Shown here in pieces: positions 7,304-16,325 of a stretch of DNA of 64,000 nt. A program made the translations under genes and the position numbers. Position 1 is the stretch's first letter. Each line of letters opens with the position of its first letter. The notes beneath the pieces are model-generated. The model was not told the origin of the DNA. It did no database searches and saw only the letters and a program-made list of their open reading frames with translations. Origin of the DNA: Actinomycetales bacterium (lineage in GTDB: Bacteria; Actinomycetota; Actinomycetes; S36-B12); contig JAGWVT010000002.1 in the NCBI GenBank assembly GCA_018970765.1, forward strand, positions 1 through 64,000, in the 5' to 3' direction.

Positions 7304-9193
7304 ATGGGACCGCAGGCCGCGCCTTCACTCGTGGGGCAGACAATCGACGGTCGCTACCGGGTATTGCGTCGGTTGGCGCGCGGTGGCATGGCCACCGTCT
7401 ACGAGGCAATGGACCTGCGGCTAGAGCGAACAGTCGCCCTAAAGGTCATGCACCGGCACTTGGCCGAGGATCCAGACTTCGTCGCTCGCTTCCGCCGGGA
7501 AGCCAAGTCCGCAGCACGGTTGTCACACCCACATGTGGTTGCGGTCTTTGATCAGGGCGAATCGGACGGACTGATCTACCTGGCGATGGAATACGTGCCG
7601 GGTCGAACACTGCGCGACGTCCTCGTGGAATTCGGACCGCTGACGCCGGAGCAGGCCATCGTGATCCTGGAGCCCGTGTTGGAGGGACTTGCAGCAGCGC
7701 ACGCCGCCGGCTTCGTCCACCGCGATATCAAACCGGAAAACGTGCTCATCGCCGACGATGGACGAGTCAAGGTGGCTGACTTCGGACTGGCTAGAGCATT
7801 GGCAGCAGGTGAAACTAGCGCAACCACTGGCATGATCATCGGCACCGTTGCCTATTTGTCGCCCGAACAGGTCGAGCGTGGTGACGCTGACGGTCGATCC
7901 GATGTCTACGCTGCAGGGATCCTGCTGTACGAAATGATCACTGGCAAGGTCCCCCACGATGGCCCAAGTCCGATCGCCGTCGCCTATCAGCACGTGAACG
8001 CGGACGTACCGGCACCATCCTTCGTCATCCCCGACATCTCCCCGCCGGTTGATGACCTCGTCTTGACTGCAACACGCCGCAACCCGAAGCAGCGTTTTCA
8101 AGGTGCCACTCAGTTTCTGGCGGCCGTACGCCGAGTTCGCAAGGAACTGCCGGCGCCTCAGTCCCTGGCCGCTAGCCGAACGACGATCGTCGTGCCTGAA
8201 CGCCCGGCCACCAAGCCCGATGCACGTCGCGATTCGGGTGCACGTCGCGATTCAGGTGCACGTCGAAAGTCGACCGGACAACTGGACTACCAGTCGGACT
8301 ACGTTCCGCCCCAACGACGCTGGCGTCTTGCCACCGCGATCGTGATCATTGCGCTGCTAGGAGTGGGTCTGGGCGCCTGGTATCTGACGAGCGTCCAAAC
8401 GGTACCGACTCCGACCGTGGTTGGTCAGAGTCAACAGCAAGCGGAACGCATACTCGCCAGCGCCGGACTAGAGGCGGTGATCTCAGGCGAGGAATTCAGC
8501 GAGGATGTACCTGCCGGGATCGTGATGGACTCCGATCCAGTCGGTGGCGAGGACGTCAGGGAGGGCGGCTCCGTGGCGCTGGTCGTGTCGCGCGGACCTG
8601 AGCGGTATGACGTGCCCGACGTGCGAGGCCTTGACCCCACCGCCGCAACCACGGCCATCCAGGAGGCTCAATTGAAGGTGGGTGGTTCACGGCAGGTATT
8701 CGACGACCGCATACCGAGCGGGATGGTCGCGGCAACGGACCCACGCATCGGTGCCAGCGCCAAGCCGGGAACTGTCGTCGAGCTCCTGATCTCAAAGGGC
8801 CCTGAACCCATTGAGGTACCGAACGTCGATGGCAAAAAGGTCAATGCTGCGCGCAATACCCTGGAACGCCTCGGCCTAACGGTAACCATCACAGAGCGCT
8901 TCACCAAGGGCACGCCCAGCGGTCAGGTCATTGGAACAAGGCCAAAGCCGGGCGGCATCGTGCAACGCGGGTCCGAGATCGAGGTCATCGTCTCTAAGGG
9001 TCCACCCCCGGTCACGGTGCCGAATCTGGTCGACAAACGTCGCTCACAGGCAGTTGCTGAATTGGAGGCGCTGGGTCTGAAGGTCGAGGTGAAGAAGGAC
9101 GGGCAGACCCGCCTGGATCGGGTGATCAGTCAAGATCCCGCGGCCGGAACTGAGATACCTGCCGGAAGCACTGTGACCATCACGATCATCTAG
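7304..9193 (+). CDS. PASTA-domain Ser/Thr protein kinase (PknB-like)
   Basis: A 629-residue membrane receptor kinase. The cytoplasmic kinase domain spans about residues 18-270, with an ARGGMATVYEA nucleotide loop, catalytic lysine in VALKVM, HRDIKPENVL loop and DFGLAR. A low-complexity linker (about 275-335) contains the repeat ARRDSGARRDSGARRKS. One transmembrane helix lies at about 340-362, followed by four extracellular PASTA repeats of about 66 residues each, reaching the C-terminus. PASTA kinases sense muropeptides or lipid II and regulate cell-wall growth and division. The gene stands alone between the cyclase genes and a lipoprotein gene on the other strand. Four PASTA domains and the lone position recall the S. 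coelicolor SCO2110-like kinase of this block. Confidence 0.93.
   Translation: MGPQAAPSLVGQTIDGRYRVLRRLARGGMATVYEAMDLRLERTVALKVMHRHLAEDPDFVARFRREAKSAARLSHPHVVAVFDQGESDGLIYLAMEYVPGRTLRDVLVEFGPLTPEQAIVILEPVLEGLAAAHAAGFVHRDIKPENVLIADDGRVKVADFGLARALAAGETSATTGMIIGTVAYLSPEQVERGDADGRSDVYAAGILLYEMITGKVPHDGPSPIAVAYQHVNADVPAPSFVIPDISPPVDDLVLTATRRNPKQRFQGATQFLAAVRRVRKELPAPQSLAASRTTIVVPERPATKPDARRDSGARRDSGARRKSTGQLDYQSDYVPPQRRWRLATAIVIIALLGVGLGAWYLTSVQTVPTPTVVGQSQQQAERILASAGLEAVISGEEFSEDVPAGIVMDSDPVGGEDVREGGSVALVVSRGPERYDVPDVRGLDPTAATTAIQEAQLKVGGSRQVFDDRIPSGMVAATDPRIGASAKPGTVVELLISKGPEPIEVPNVDGKKVNAARNTLERLGLTVTITERFTKGTPSGQVIGTRPKPGGIVQRGSEIEVIVSKGPPPVTVPNLVDKRRSQAVAELEALGLKVEVKKDGQTRLDRVISQDPAAGTEIPAGSTVTITII
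8222..8272 (+). repeat. 18-bp in-frame tandem repeat in the kinase linker
   Basis: Two near-identical 18-bp units (8222-8239, 8240-8257; one mismatch) and a partial third (8258-8272) encode ARRDSG, ARRDSG, ARRKS. The basic, serine-rich linker between kinase domain and membrane helix can change length without a frameshift. Confidence 0.85.
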
Positions 9194-9249
9194 ACCGTCG
9201 TTTTCCCATTGAACACGCGCCCCGGGCACGCAACCTTGGACACGCCCTG

Positions 9250-9960
9250 TTAGGGAGCACAGCCTTCTGCGCGCCAGCGCACCTCGCTCAGGTTCCACTG
9301 CGGCCACTGCATCGGAAAACTTTGTTCCATTCCATCAACGGTGACCACGACTTTCTTTGTTGCCTGCAATTCAAACACCACATCCCCAGAGGCGAAGTAA
9401 CGCCACTTCCCCACGCCTCCTCCGGTGGACTGCAAGCTCACCCCGTTGACGGTGCCCTGTTGAGTCTGAACCCAGTCCGCGGTGCCAGCAGCTACCGGAC
9501 CCTCCTCGACCACTTCGCTGTCATCCATGGGAACCGCACCCAATTGCGCCTTGCCGCCCCCTGCGGTGATGGTGATCTGCGCATTCATCGGGAAACCCGA
9601 CATCGTCGACTTCCCTTCCAATTCCCAAATTCCCTCAATGGCTGCGATCGCGACCTTGGCAGGCAGTGCCCGAATATTGTCGAACCCACATCGTTGCCCG
9701 GCCATGGTGAATGGTGCTCCGGGCGGAGTGCTGATCGTCCAGCCTGTTGCCACGTCTGCAGAGGCGGCTGAACTGGATTCTGCGCTTGACGCAGGCGCTG
9801 ACGCACTCGGATTCTCAGAAGCAGCTGTCGGTGCGGCTGTAGCGGCTTGCGTTTCAGCCACCGTTGCCCCAACCCCCTGCGTGGAACCAGCACAAGCGGT
9901 CAGCAGCAGCGTCAATGCCCCGGCCAGTGCACCAATTCTGCGGCTCAACATCATCCCCAC
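9250..9960 (-). CDS. Predicted lipoprotein of unknown function
   Basis: A 236-residue protein starting with a basic n-region, a hydrophobic stretch and a lipobox ending LLTAC at about residues 19-23, so it is probably lipid-anchored on the outer face of the membrane. A 45-residue Ala/Ser/Pro/Thr-rich linker follows, then a globular domain rich in beta-type sequence. I recognise no enzyme motif. Its start overlaps the last ten bases of the ogt gene upstream on the same strand, suggesting co-transcription, though the functions have no obvious link. One of the first three in-frame methionines could be the start. Confidence 0.75.
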   Translation of the reverse strand: MGMMLSRRIGALAGALTLLLTACAGSTQGVGATVAETQAATAAPTAASENPSASAPASSAESSSAASADVATGWTISTPPGAPFTMAGQRCGFDNIRALPAKVAIAAIEGIWELEGKSTMSGFPMNAQITITAGGGKAQLGAVPMDDSEVVEEGPVAAGTADWVQTQQGTVNGVSLQSTGGGVGKWRYFASGDVVFELQATKKVVVTVDGMEQSFPMQWPQWNLSEVRWRAEGCAP

Positions 9961-10463
9961 CCCTCATGACGCAGTAACTGTTCTTTGACAGCAAGTCCAA
10001 ACGCATAACCTCCCAGATCCTGCGTCGCGACCACGCGATGACACGGAACGAAGATGGGGATCTGGTTCTTCGCACAGGCAGTACCGGCGGCTCGGGCGGC
10101 TCCCGGGTTGCCCACCCGTTGCGCCAACGCGCTATAGGTGATGACCGAACCGGCTGGCACATCGCGCATAGCCCGCCATGCGCGTTGTCGAAAATCGGAG
10201 CCTGGCTGACTCACAGCGATTGTTTCGATCCGCGTTAGATCACCGTCGACATAAGCCTCAAGAGCAGCGTTGACGGTCGCGTTGACGTGTTTTCGCAGAC
10301 GATCGGACTGCTTGGCGAGCTGGGCCGTTGGCTCAGCGAAGGTTGCGTAGACCACGATGTCGGACTGCGGATCAACCACCACGGTGAGGTGACCGCCAGG
10401 GATCCGAGCACGCTGGTAGGTCAGGTACCCGCCGGGCGAATCCGCTGGTCGAGTCGCGGTCAT
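9951..10463 (-). CDS. ogt: Methylated-DNA-protein-cysteine S-methyltransferase
   Basis: A 170-residue suicide repair protein that takes methyl groups from O6-methylguanine onto its own cysteine. The active-site motif IFVPCHRVVA is near the C-terminus, and the DNA-binding helix-turn-helix region has the family pattern WRAMRDVPAGSVITYSALA with RVGNPGAARA. The N-terminal domain is short, as in Ogt-type proteins, with no Ada regulatory domain. The ATG at 10463 is preferred over a GTG two codons upstream. Its 3' end overlaps the start of the lipoprotein gene. Confidence 0.92.
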   Translation of the reverse strand: MTATRPADSPGGYLTYQRARIPGGHLTVVVDPQSDIVVYATFAEPTAQLAKQSDRLRKHVNATVNAALEAYVDGDLTRIETIAVSQPGSDFRQRAWRAMRDVPAGSVITYSALAQRVGNPGAARAAGTACAKNQIPIFVPCHRVVATQDLGGYAFGLAVKEQLLRHEGWG

Positions 10464-10482
10464 ACCCACCGACCGAAGCCGA

Positions 10483-11856
10483 CTAGGCGTCGGCCGAATG
10501 GCGAATCAGCATGTCCGCCACCAGGAAGGCCAGTTCCAAACTCTGTTCCCTGTTGAGCCTGGGATCGCAAGCTGTTTCGTAGCGCTGTCCAAGGTCATCC
10601 TCATGGACACCGGCGGTTCCACCAACACACTCAGTGACGTCATCGCCCGTCAACTCGATGTGAATACCACCGGGGAAGGTGCCAAGGTCACGGTGCACGG
10701 CGAAGAACCCTTCGACCTCGCCGATGACGTCGTCGAACAGCCGCGTCTTATGGCCCGAGGCAGCTTCGCGCGTATTGCCGTGCATGGGGTCACAAACCCA
10801 GACCACCGGAATACCAGACGCGTCAATCTTCTGAACGATGCCGGGCAAGACATCGCGCACCTTGCCAACACCCATTCGAGTGATCAAGGTCAGGCGACCG
10901 GGCACACGATCGGGATTGAGTCGTTCACACAGCGCCAACACGTCATCTGCGTCCGCCGTGGGACCAACCTTCACACCAATCGGATTTCGAATCGTCGCCG
11001 CGAAATCGATATGGGCTGCATCCAACTGCCGAGTGCGCTCCCCCACCCACAGGAAGTGTCCAGAGACGTCATAGGGCAGCCCGGTGCGCGAGTCGATGCG
11101 CGTCAAGGCTCGCTCATAGTCGATGGACAAAGCCTCGTGCGCTGCGTAGAACTCAACTCGCTGGAACTCCACTGGGTCCGCGCCGCAGGCGTGCACGAAC
11201 GCCAGTGCGCGATCAATCGCTGCAGCGATCAGGTCGTAGCGTTGGCCTGCCGCGGAATCGCGTACAAAATCCTGGTTCCAGGCATGCACCTGACGCAGAT
11301 CCGCATAACCGCCTTGCGTGAAGGCACGCACCAAGTTCAGCGCCGCCCCTGATGCGTGGTACGCCTGAACGAGCCGGAATGCATCTGGTCGGCGAGCTGC
11401 CTGTTCAAACGCGAGATCGTTCACGGCATCGCCGAGGTACGAGGTCAGTTCAACGCCGTCGCGCACCTCGATCGCCTTAGAACGTGGCTTGAAGTACTGC
11501 CCGGCTAGGCGGCCGACTTTGATGACCGGCATGGATGTGGCGTAGGTCAGCACCGCCGCCATCTGCAGGAGAGTCTGCAGGCGCGCTCGGATTGAGTCTG
11601 CAGTGTTCGCAGCGAATGTCTCCGCGCAGTCACCGCCCATCAGCACGAAGGCCTGGCCGGAACTTGCACTGGCCAGCCGCTGCATCAACTGGTCGCATTC
11701 GCCGGCAAAGACCAGCGGTGGCAGTCTGCGCAACTGCTCGACCGCCTGCTCGAGCTCAGCCGAGTCCGGCCACGGCGGCTGCTGGTGGGCGGGCAGGTCG
11801 GGCCAGGTCAACGCACCCACGTTGGCACCACGAGCCGAGTTAGGCGCGCCGGTCAT
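10483..11856 (-). CDS. aroG: Class II 3-deoxy-7-phosphoheptulonate (DAHP) synthase
   Basis: A 457-residue plant-type (class II) DAHP synthase catalysing the first shikimate-pathway step from PEP and erythrose 4-phosphate. Family motifs include FVLMGGDCAETF, KVGRLAGQYFKPRS, WVGERTRQLD and DPMHGNT; the length is normal. The ATG at 11856 is supported by TACCCT exactly six bases upstream on this strand. An ATG seven codons earlier is possible but would lie upstream of that box. It sits next to pfkA, both on the reverse strand, with 27 bases between. M. tuberculosis AroG (Rv2178c, from memory) lies in the same chromosomal block. Confidence 0.94.
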   Translation of the reverse strand: MTGAPNSARGANVGALTWPDLPAHQQPPWPDSAELEQAVEQLRRLPPLVFAGECDQLMQRLASASSGQAFVLMGGDCAETFAANTADSIRARLQTLLQMAAVLTYATSMPVIKVGRLAGQYFKPRSKAIEVRDGVELTSYLGDAVNDLAFEQAARRPDAFRLVQAYHASGAALNLVRAFTQGGYADLRQVHAWNQDFVRDSAAGQRYDLIAAAIDRALAFVHACGADPVEFQRVEFYAAHEALSIDYERALTRIDSRTGLPYDVSGHFLWVGERTRQLDAAHIDFAATIRNPIGVKVGPTADADDVLALCERLNPDRVPGRLTLITRMGVGKVRDVLPGIVQKIDASGIPVVWVCDPMHGNTREAASGHKTRLFDDVIGEVEGFFAVHRDLGTFPGGIHIELTGDDVTECVGGTAGVHEDDLGQRYETACDPRLNREQSLELAFLVADMLIRHSADA

Positions 11857-11862
11857 GACCAC

Positions 11863-11868
11863 AGGGTA
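11863..11868 (-). promoter_or_regulatory. -10 box (TACCCT) of a predicted leaderless aroG mRNA
   Basis: On the reverse strand TACCCT, six bases, ATG. It lies inside the short aroG-pfkA gap, so aroG probably has its own promoter rather than depending on pfkA. Confidence 0.5.
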
Positions 11869-11883
11869 GTGGCCCACCGGCCC

Positions 11884-12909
11884 TCAGCCGAAGAACGCAC
11901 AGGCCTCCTCGTATCGGGCCGGCGGCACGGTCTTCAAAGACCGGGTCGCATCCTGCAAGGGGACGCGAACGATGTCGGTGCCCTGCAACGCAACCATCGT
12001 TCCCCAGGCACCGTCCTTGACTGCGGCAATGGCGTTCAGGCCAAAACGCGTGGCCAGGACTCTGTCGAAGGCTGTCGGAGTTCCGCCACGCTGAATGTGG
12101 CCTAGCACCGTCGTGCGGGCTTCATGACCGGTGCGCGATTCCAACTCCTGCGCTAGCCACTCGCCGATGCCGGACAACTTGACATGCCCGAAGGCATCGA
12201 GGGTCGCGTCCTTGGTCACCAACTGTCCGTCCTTGGGCAGCGCACCCTCCGCGATGCAGATGATCGGCGCATAGGTGGCCTTGAATCGAGACTCCACCCA
12301 CCCCACAACCTGATCCAGATCGAAGGGCACTTCCGGAATCAGGATCACGTTGGCGCCACCCGCCATGCCGGAGTGCAGGGCGATCCAACCGGCATGCCGA
12401 CCCATGACCTCACAGATCAAGATTCGGTGATGGGACTCTGCCGTGGTGTGCAGCCGATCGATTGCCTCAGTCGCAATCGTCACGGCCGTGTCGAATCCGA
12501 AGGTGTAGTCGGTGGCGTTCAAGTCATTGTCGATGGTCTTGGGTACGCCGACAACCTGCAAGCCCTGCGCGGTAAGCGTGGTGGCAACCCCAAGAGTGTC
12601 CTCACCACCGATGGCGATCAGTGCATCGATCCCGAGACTGGCCAAGTTGTCCTTGATGCGCGCAATTCCCCCATCGATCTTGACCGGGTTGGTCCTTGAC
12701 GAGCCCAGAATGGTGCCACCGCGCGGCAATATGCCGCGCACTTCGGCAATGCCCAACTCCATGGTCAGGCCTTCCAGCGGTCCCTTCCATCCATCGCGAA
12801 AGCCCACAAATTCGTAGCCGTACTCAGTTACACCGCGACGCACCACCGCGCGGATGACCGCATTCAAGCCCGGGCAATCGCCGCCACCGGTCAGGACACC
12901 TACGCGCAT
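11884..12909 (-). CDS. pfkA: 6-phosphofructokinase, probably pyrophosphate-dependent
   Basis: A 341-residue phosphofructokinase with the usual GGGDCPGLNAVIR start and PKTIDND active site. Two specificity positions can be read. The second residue pair in the GGEDT motif puts Asp where E. coli PFK-1 has Gly104, and PKTIDND puts Lys where E. coli has Gly124. Asp104 with Lys124 is the combination described for pyrophosphate-dependent enzymes such as the Amycolatopsis methanolica one; ATP-dependent Streptomyces enzymes have Gly with Lys. I therefore infer PPi as phosphoryl donor and a reversible glycolytic step. The ATG at 12909 has GGAGG six bases upstream. aroG follows on the same strand. Confidence 0.88.
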   Translation of the reverse strand: MRVGVLTGGGDCPGLNAVIRAVVRRGVTEYGYEFVGFRDGWKGPLEGLTMELGIAEVRGILPRGGTILGSSRTNPVKIDGGIARIKDNLASLGIDALIAIGGEDTLGVATTLTAQGLQVVGVPKTIDNDLNATDYTFGFDTAVTIATEAIDRLHTTAESHHRILICEVMGRHAGWIALHSGMAGGANVILIPEVPFDLDQVVGWVESRFKATYAPIICIAEGALPKDGQLVTKDATLDAFGHVKLSGIGEWLAQELESRTGHEARTTVLGHIQRGGTPTAFDRVLATRFGLNAIAAVKDGAWGTMVALQGTDIVRVPLQDATRSLKTVPPARYEEACAFFG

Positions 12910-13067
12910 TGCTCGCCTCCACTCAACACATCCACGCAAGCGTGGTCCCGTTCTGCCTGGTTTGCCGTGCAGGAGCATCACCGTGAGGTATTTCCTGCAT
13001 GTAAACGTTCTCAGCCTAGGGGTTCGGCTCCCCCAAAGCAGGCACTGACGGGCAATTACTCCCCTGT

Positions 13068-13091
13068 TGTGTCAGGCCCTGTGTCAGGCCC
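13068..13091. repeat. 12-bp tandem duplication across a stop codon
   Basis: Two perfect copies of tgtgtcaggccc (13068-13079, 13080-13091). Each copy contains TCA, which in the second copy is the reverse-strand TGA stop of the DUF1028 gene. Confidence 0.9.
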
Positions 13092-13989
13092 GCAGCTGGT
13101 CGTTGGCTAGGTCTTCTAGGTAGGCCAGGACTACCGGGTCGATGGATCCGGAAACCAGTCGCTCCTCCAGGTTTTCCATGCCCGCGGCCTCCAACAACGC
13201 CCGTTCGAGAGCTGCCCGTTCGAGAAGAGCACTATCCGAGGACTGCAGGATCTCGATCCCCTCGGGCAGGTAGCCGAGCGTCACCAACGCCTGCTGCAGC
13301 CGCAGCGCAACATCACCCTCGAGGGGCAGAAGCTGCTCGGGGCGACCAAACAGCAACTCGTGGATACCGAGGAGTCGGTGCAGTTCGCGGACCGGGTCCC
13401 CGTGATCGTCAACCCGCAGGTCGACGGCGACATCGCTGCCACCTCCGTAGCCCGCCCCCGCACCAACCACAAGTAGGCCTGCGCTCTGCCGACCGCGCCG
13501 ATCGCCACCCACGGCATCACCGGCAGCAAGCACCGCCAGAAGTCGGCGGGCCAGACTTACCTCAGACTCCGCGACAACCGATTGTGCAATCCGCGTCATC
13601 TCCTCGATGACGTTCGCACCCGTCAACACATTGCCGGCCACTGCGAACCCCGGACCGCAAGCATGACCGGCCCAATCCAGACATTCAGCTCCGGTGTAGG
13701 CAGCAGATCGGCCTGCAGCGTCAACCACGGTCAGTTGGCGGTGCATCGCCTGGTCATCAGCCCCGGTGACGGTGCGGACGGCGTCCTCGACCGTCATACC
13801 CGAGGCGAGGAGCCCGAGCACCTGTCCTGGGTAACGCAGGTTGGCCATGGCCTGGGTGGCGACCGCCCCCACCCCGGCCCGAGCCGACGGGACGACCGCG
13901 CCAGCGGCCAGGAACTTGCTGGCTACCGCGACACCCAGTCGGGGCCCTTCTGCCGCATTCGGATCGCACAGGACGACGGAGAAGGTCAT
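13084..13989 (-). CDS. DUF1028 family protein
   Basis: A 301-residue protein with the N-terminal Ntn-hydrolase-like DUF1028 domain. Recognisable parts are MTFSVVL at the start, GVAVASKFLAAGAVVP, GVGAVATQAMANLRYPGQ and the GPGFAVAGN segment. The last 80 residues form a helical, acidic C-terminal extension of the kind seen in actinobacterial members. The biochemical role of DUF1028 is not established; a peptidase or amidase activity has been suggested for the fold. ATG at 13989 is supported by TACCCT five bases upstream and by the family start. The gene is divergent from glpK with only 17 bases between start codons. Confidence 0.85.
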   Translation of the reverse strand: MTFSVVLCDPNAAEGPRLGVAVASKFLAAGAVVPSARAGVGAVATQAMANLRYPGQVLGLLASGMTVEDAVRTVTGADDQAMHRQLTVVDAAGRSAAYTGAECLDWAGHACGPGFAVAGNVLTGANVIEEMTRIAQSVVAESEVSLARRLLAVLAAGDAVGGDRRGRQSAGLLVVGAGAGYGGGSDVAVDLRVDDHGDPVRELHRLLGIHELLFGRPEQLLPLEGDVALRLQQALVTLGYLPEGIEILQSSDSALLERAALERALLEAAGMENLEERLVSGSIDPVVLAYLEDLANDQLRA

Positions 13990-13994
13990 GCGGC

Positions 13995-14000
13995 AGGGTA
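13995..14000 (-). promoter_or_regulatory. -10 box (TACCCT) of a predicted leaderless DUF1028 mRNA
   Basis: On the reverse strand TACCCT, five bases, ATG at 13989. With glpK starting at 14007 on the other strand, the promoters of both genes must overlap each other's coding starts. Confidence 0.45.
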
Positions 14001-14006
14001 GGTGAT

Positions 14007-15539
14007 GTGACTGCCGAGCAACCCGTAATTCTCGCCTTGGATGCCGGAACGACGGGCGTGACCGCACTGCTGGTCAATCAGCGGGCAGAGGTCATCGCGC
14101 GCGGGTATCAGGAGTTTGCCCAGCACTTCGATCAGCCAGGTTGGGTCGAGCACGAACTTGCCGACATCTGGTCGGCGACCCTGGCCGCGACGAATCAGGC
14201 CATCAGCGGCCTGGGTGGCGGACACACGCAACCCGCGCGGATCGTCGGGATCGGCATTACGAACCAGCGGGAGACAATCTGCCTTTGGGATCGCGAGACG
14301 ATGGGTGCAGCACGCCGGGCGATTGTCTGGCAGGACCGGCGTACTGCCCAGTGGTGCGCGGAGCACGCCGCTGCGGCCGAACAGGTTCAACTGCGCCAAC
14401 GCACCGGGCTGCGCCTTGACCCATACTTCAGCGGCTCAAAACTTGCGTGGATCCGCGAGCACGATCAACAGACCTGGACGCACATAACCCAGGGTCGGGT
14501 TGCGATTGGGACAGTCGATTCCTACCTCATTGCTCGCATGACACGCGGCTTGGAACACATCACCGACGCAACCAATGCCTCACGGACACTGCTCTATGAC
14601 CTGCAGACCGCCGACTGGAGCGCCGAGCTGTGCAACTTCTTCGGCGTGCCAATGGACGCACTCCCCGACATCACGCCGTCCTACGGTCTGCTCGCCCGCA
14701 GTGATCCATCGGCCTTCTGCGGGATTGACGCCCCGATTGCTGGGATTGCCGGTGATCAGCAGGCAGCCCTCATCGGTCAAGCGGCTATGCGGCCAGGCGC
14801 TGCGAAGTGCACCTACGGCACCGGCTCATTTCTGCTGGTCAACGTTGGATCGGACTTGGCCGCTCTGGACACCGGCACGGACACCGGCCTACTCACCACG
14901 GTTGCCCTCCAGCATCCAGATGGCCGCCGCGACTTCGCGCTTGAAGGTGCCGTCTTCGTCACCGGCGCAGCGGTGCAATGGCTCCGGGATGGTCTGGGCA
15001 TCATCGAGTCCGCTGCCCAGATCGAAGCCTTGGCCCGGTCAGTGCCGGACTCCGGCGGCGTGGTGTTCGTTCCAGCCCTCACTGGACTGGGAGCTCCGGA
15101 TTGGGATCCGACGGCCCGCGGTCTGGTGATCGGGATCGAGCGAGGTACCACGCGCGCCCACCTGGCGCGAGCAACGCTAGAAGCGATCGCCTTCGAGGTG
15201 TCCGATGTAGTTCGCCTCATGGAGCGCCAGGGCAATGTGCGACTAGCCGAGCTTCGCGCGGATGGTGGAGCAGCGGCCAACGACCTGCTCTGCCAGTTGC
15301 AGGCGGATGTCCTTGGCGTGCCGGTCGACCGCTCTGCGGAACTGCAGACCACCGGACTCGGTGCGGCGTTCCTGGCTGGTCTTGGCGTAGGACTGTGGCA
15401 ATCACCTGACGAACTCGTGCACACGCGCCGCTCGTCTGGGCTGTTCACGCCGGACCACGTCAGCCCCCTGGCCAGCGACCATGCCCAACAGCGGTGGCGC
15501 CGCGCGGTTAATCGGGCGCTGAACTGGGCAACCGACTAG
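14007..15539 (+). CDS. glpK: Glycerol kinase
   Basis: A 510-residue FGGY-family kinase phosphorylating glycerol to glycerol 3-phosphate. The N-terminal ATPase motif LALDAGTTGVTALL, the GITNQRET and VWQDRRT segments, the glycerol-site region GIAGDQQAALIGQA and the C-terminal ADGGAAANDLLCQLQADVLGVPV motif are all present. The GTG at 14007 is the only start that keeps the conserved N-terminus; no clear Shine-Dalgarno sequence precedes it. The downstream neighbours on the other strand (an acyl-glycerol-phosphate acyltransferase, then an esterase) are also glycerolipid-related. No glycerol facilitator or GlpD is nearby. Confidence 0.95.
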   Translation: MTAEQPVILALDAGTTGVTALLVNQRAEVIARGYQEFAQHFDQPGWVEHELADIWSATLAATNQAISGLGGGHTQPARIVGIGITNQRETICLWDRETMGAARRAIVWQDRRTAQWCAEHAAAAEQVQLRQRTGLRLDPYFSGSKLAWIREHDQQTWTHITQGRVAIGTVDSYLIARMTRGLEHITDATNASRTLLYDLQTADWSAELCNFFGVPMDALPDITPSYGLLARSDPSAFCGIDAPIAGIAGDQQAALIGQAAMRPGAAKCTYGTGSFLLVNVGSDLAALDTGTDTGLLTTVALQHPDGRRDFALEGAVFVTGAAVQWLRDGLGIIESAAQIEALARSVPDSGGVVFVPALTGLGAPDWDPTARGLVIGIERGTTRAHLARATLEAIAFEVSDVVRLMERQGNVRLAELRADGGAAANDLLCQLQADVLGVPVDRSAELQTTGLGAAFLAGLGVGLWQSPDELVHTRRSSGLFTPDHVSPLASDHAQQRWRRAVNRALNWATD

Positions 15540-15557
15540 CGCCCCGCAAGGTACGGA

Positions 15558-16280
15558 TCAGGGTTGCGAGTCGACGAGCGCCCGAGCATCGGCCGGTTCA
15601 CCGGCCGCGATGAGTTCCTTCGCACGCGAGGCATACATGTCGACGTAGTCCTGTCCAGACAGTTGCATGAGTTCGTACATCACCTCGTCGGTGACACTGC
15701 GCAGCACGAAGCGGTCGTCCTCAAGTCCCTCGTATCGCGAGAAATCCAAGGGCTGCCCAATTCGCACCCCCACACGACGCAGGCGCGGCAGCAGTGTGCC
15801 CGGGGGCTGGATCTCGTAGGTATTGATCATGGCGACCGGGATGATCGGTGCATGCGCCTCGAGTGCCATGCGGGCCAGACCCGTCTTGCCCCGGTAAAGC
15901 GTCCCATTCGGCGAGCGCGTCCCCTCCGGGTAGATGCCGAGCAACTTGCCCTCGCTCAGGATCCGCACGCCAGTGATGATGGCCGCCTCTGAAGCACGAC
16001 CGCCCGTTCGATCGACGGGTACCTGTCCGACGCCGGTGAAGAACAATTTCGAAAAGAGCCCTTTCACGCCGCGACCAGTGAAGTAGTCGCTCTTGGCCAG
16101 GAAGGTGATTGGGCGAGGCACCACCAGCGGGAGGAAGAAGGAATCCGAAAACGACAGGTGGTTACTCGCCAGAATCGCTGGACCCTTGTCGGGAATGCGG
16201 TCAAGGCCGTCAATCCAGGGACGAAACAACACCCGGAGCCACGGGCCGATCACGAAGTGCTTGAGCACCCAGTACAGCAC
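15558..16280 (-). CDS. plsC: 1-acyl-sn-glycerol-3-phosphate acyltransferase family protein
   Basis: A 240-residue membrane-associated acyltransferase of phospholipid synthesis, adding the second acyl chain to lysophosphatidate. The catalytic NHLSFSD (H-x4-D form) is at about residues 40-46 and the substrate motif YPEGTRSPNG at about 118-127. The GTG at 16280 has GGAGG five bases upstream. It is divergent from the esterase gene (45-bp gap) and convergent with glpK. A PlsC-like gene (Rv2182c, from memory) occupies the matching place in mycobacteria. Acyl-chain or head-group specificity cannot be read from sequence. Confidence 0.9.
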   Translation of the reverse strand: MLYWVLKHFVIGPWLRVLFRPWIDGLDRIPDKGPAILASNHLSFSDSFFLPLVVPRPITFLAKSDYFTGRGVKGLFSKLFFTGVGQVPVDRTGGRASEAAIITGVRILSEGKLLGIYPEGTRSPNGTLYRGKTGLARMALEAHAPIIPVAMINTYEIQPPGTLLPRLRRVGVRIGQPLDFSRYEGLEDDRFVLRSVTDEVMYELMQLSGQDYVDMYASRAKELIAAGEPADARALVDSQP

Positions 16281-16313
16281 CTAGCCTCCTCGTGACCGTC
16301 AAACAGATGTTGG

Positions 16314-16319
16314 CAGACT
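16314..16319 (+). promoter_or_regulatory. -10-like box (CAGACT) before the esterase gene
   Basis: CAGACT is followed by six bases and the GTG at 16326, the same spacing as the TANNNT boxes at other genes here, but the first base departs from consensus. Confidence 0.35.
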
Positions 16320-16325
16320 AGCGGC

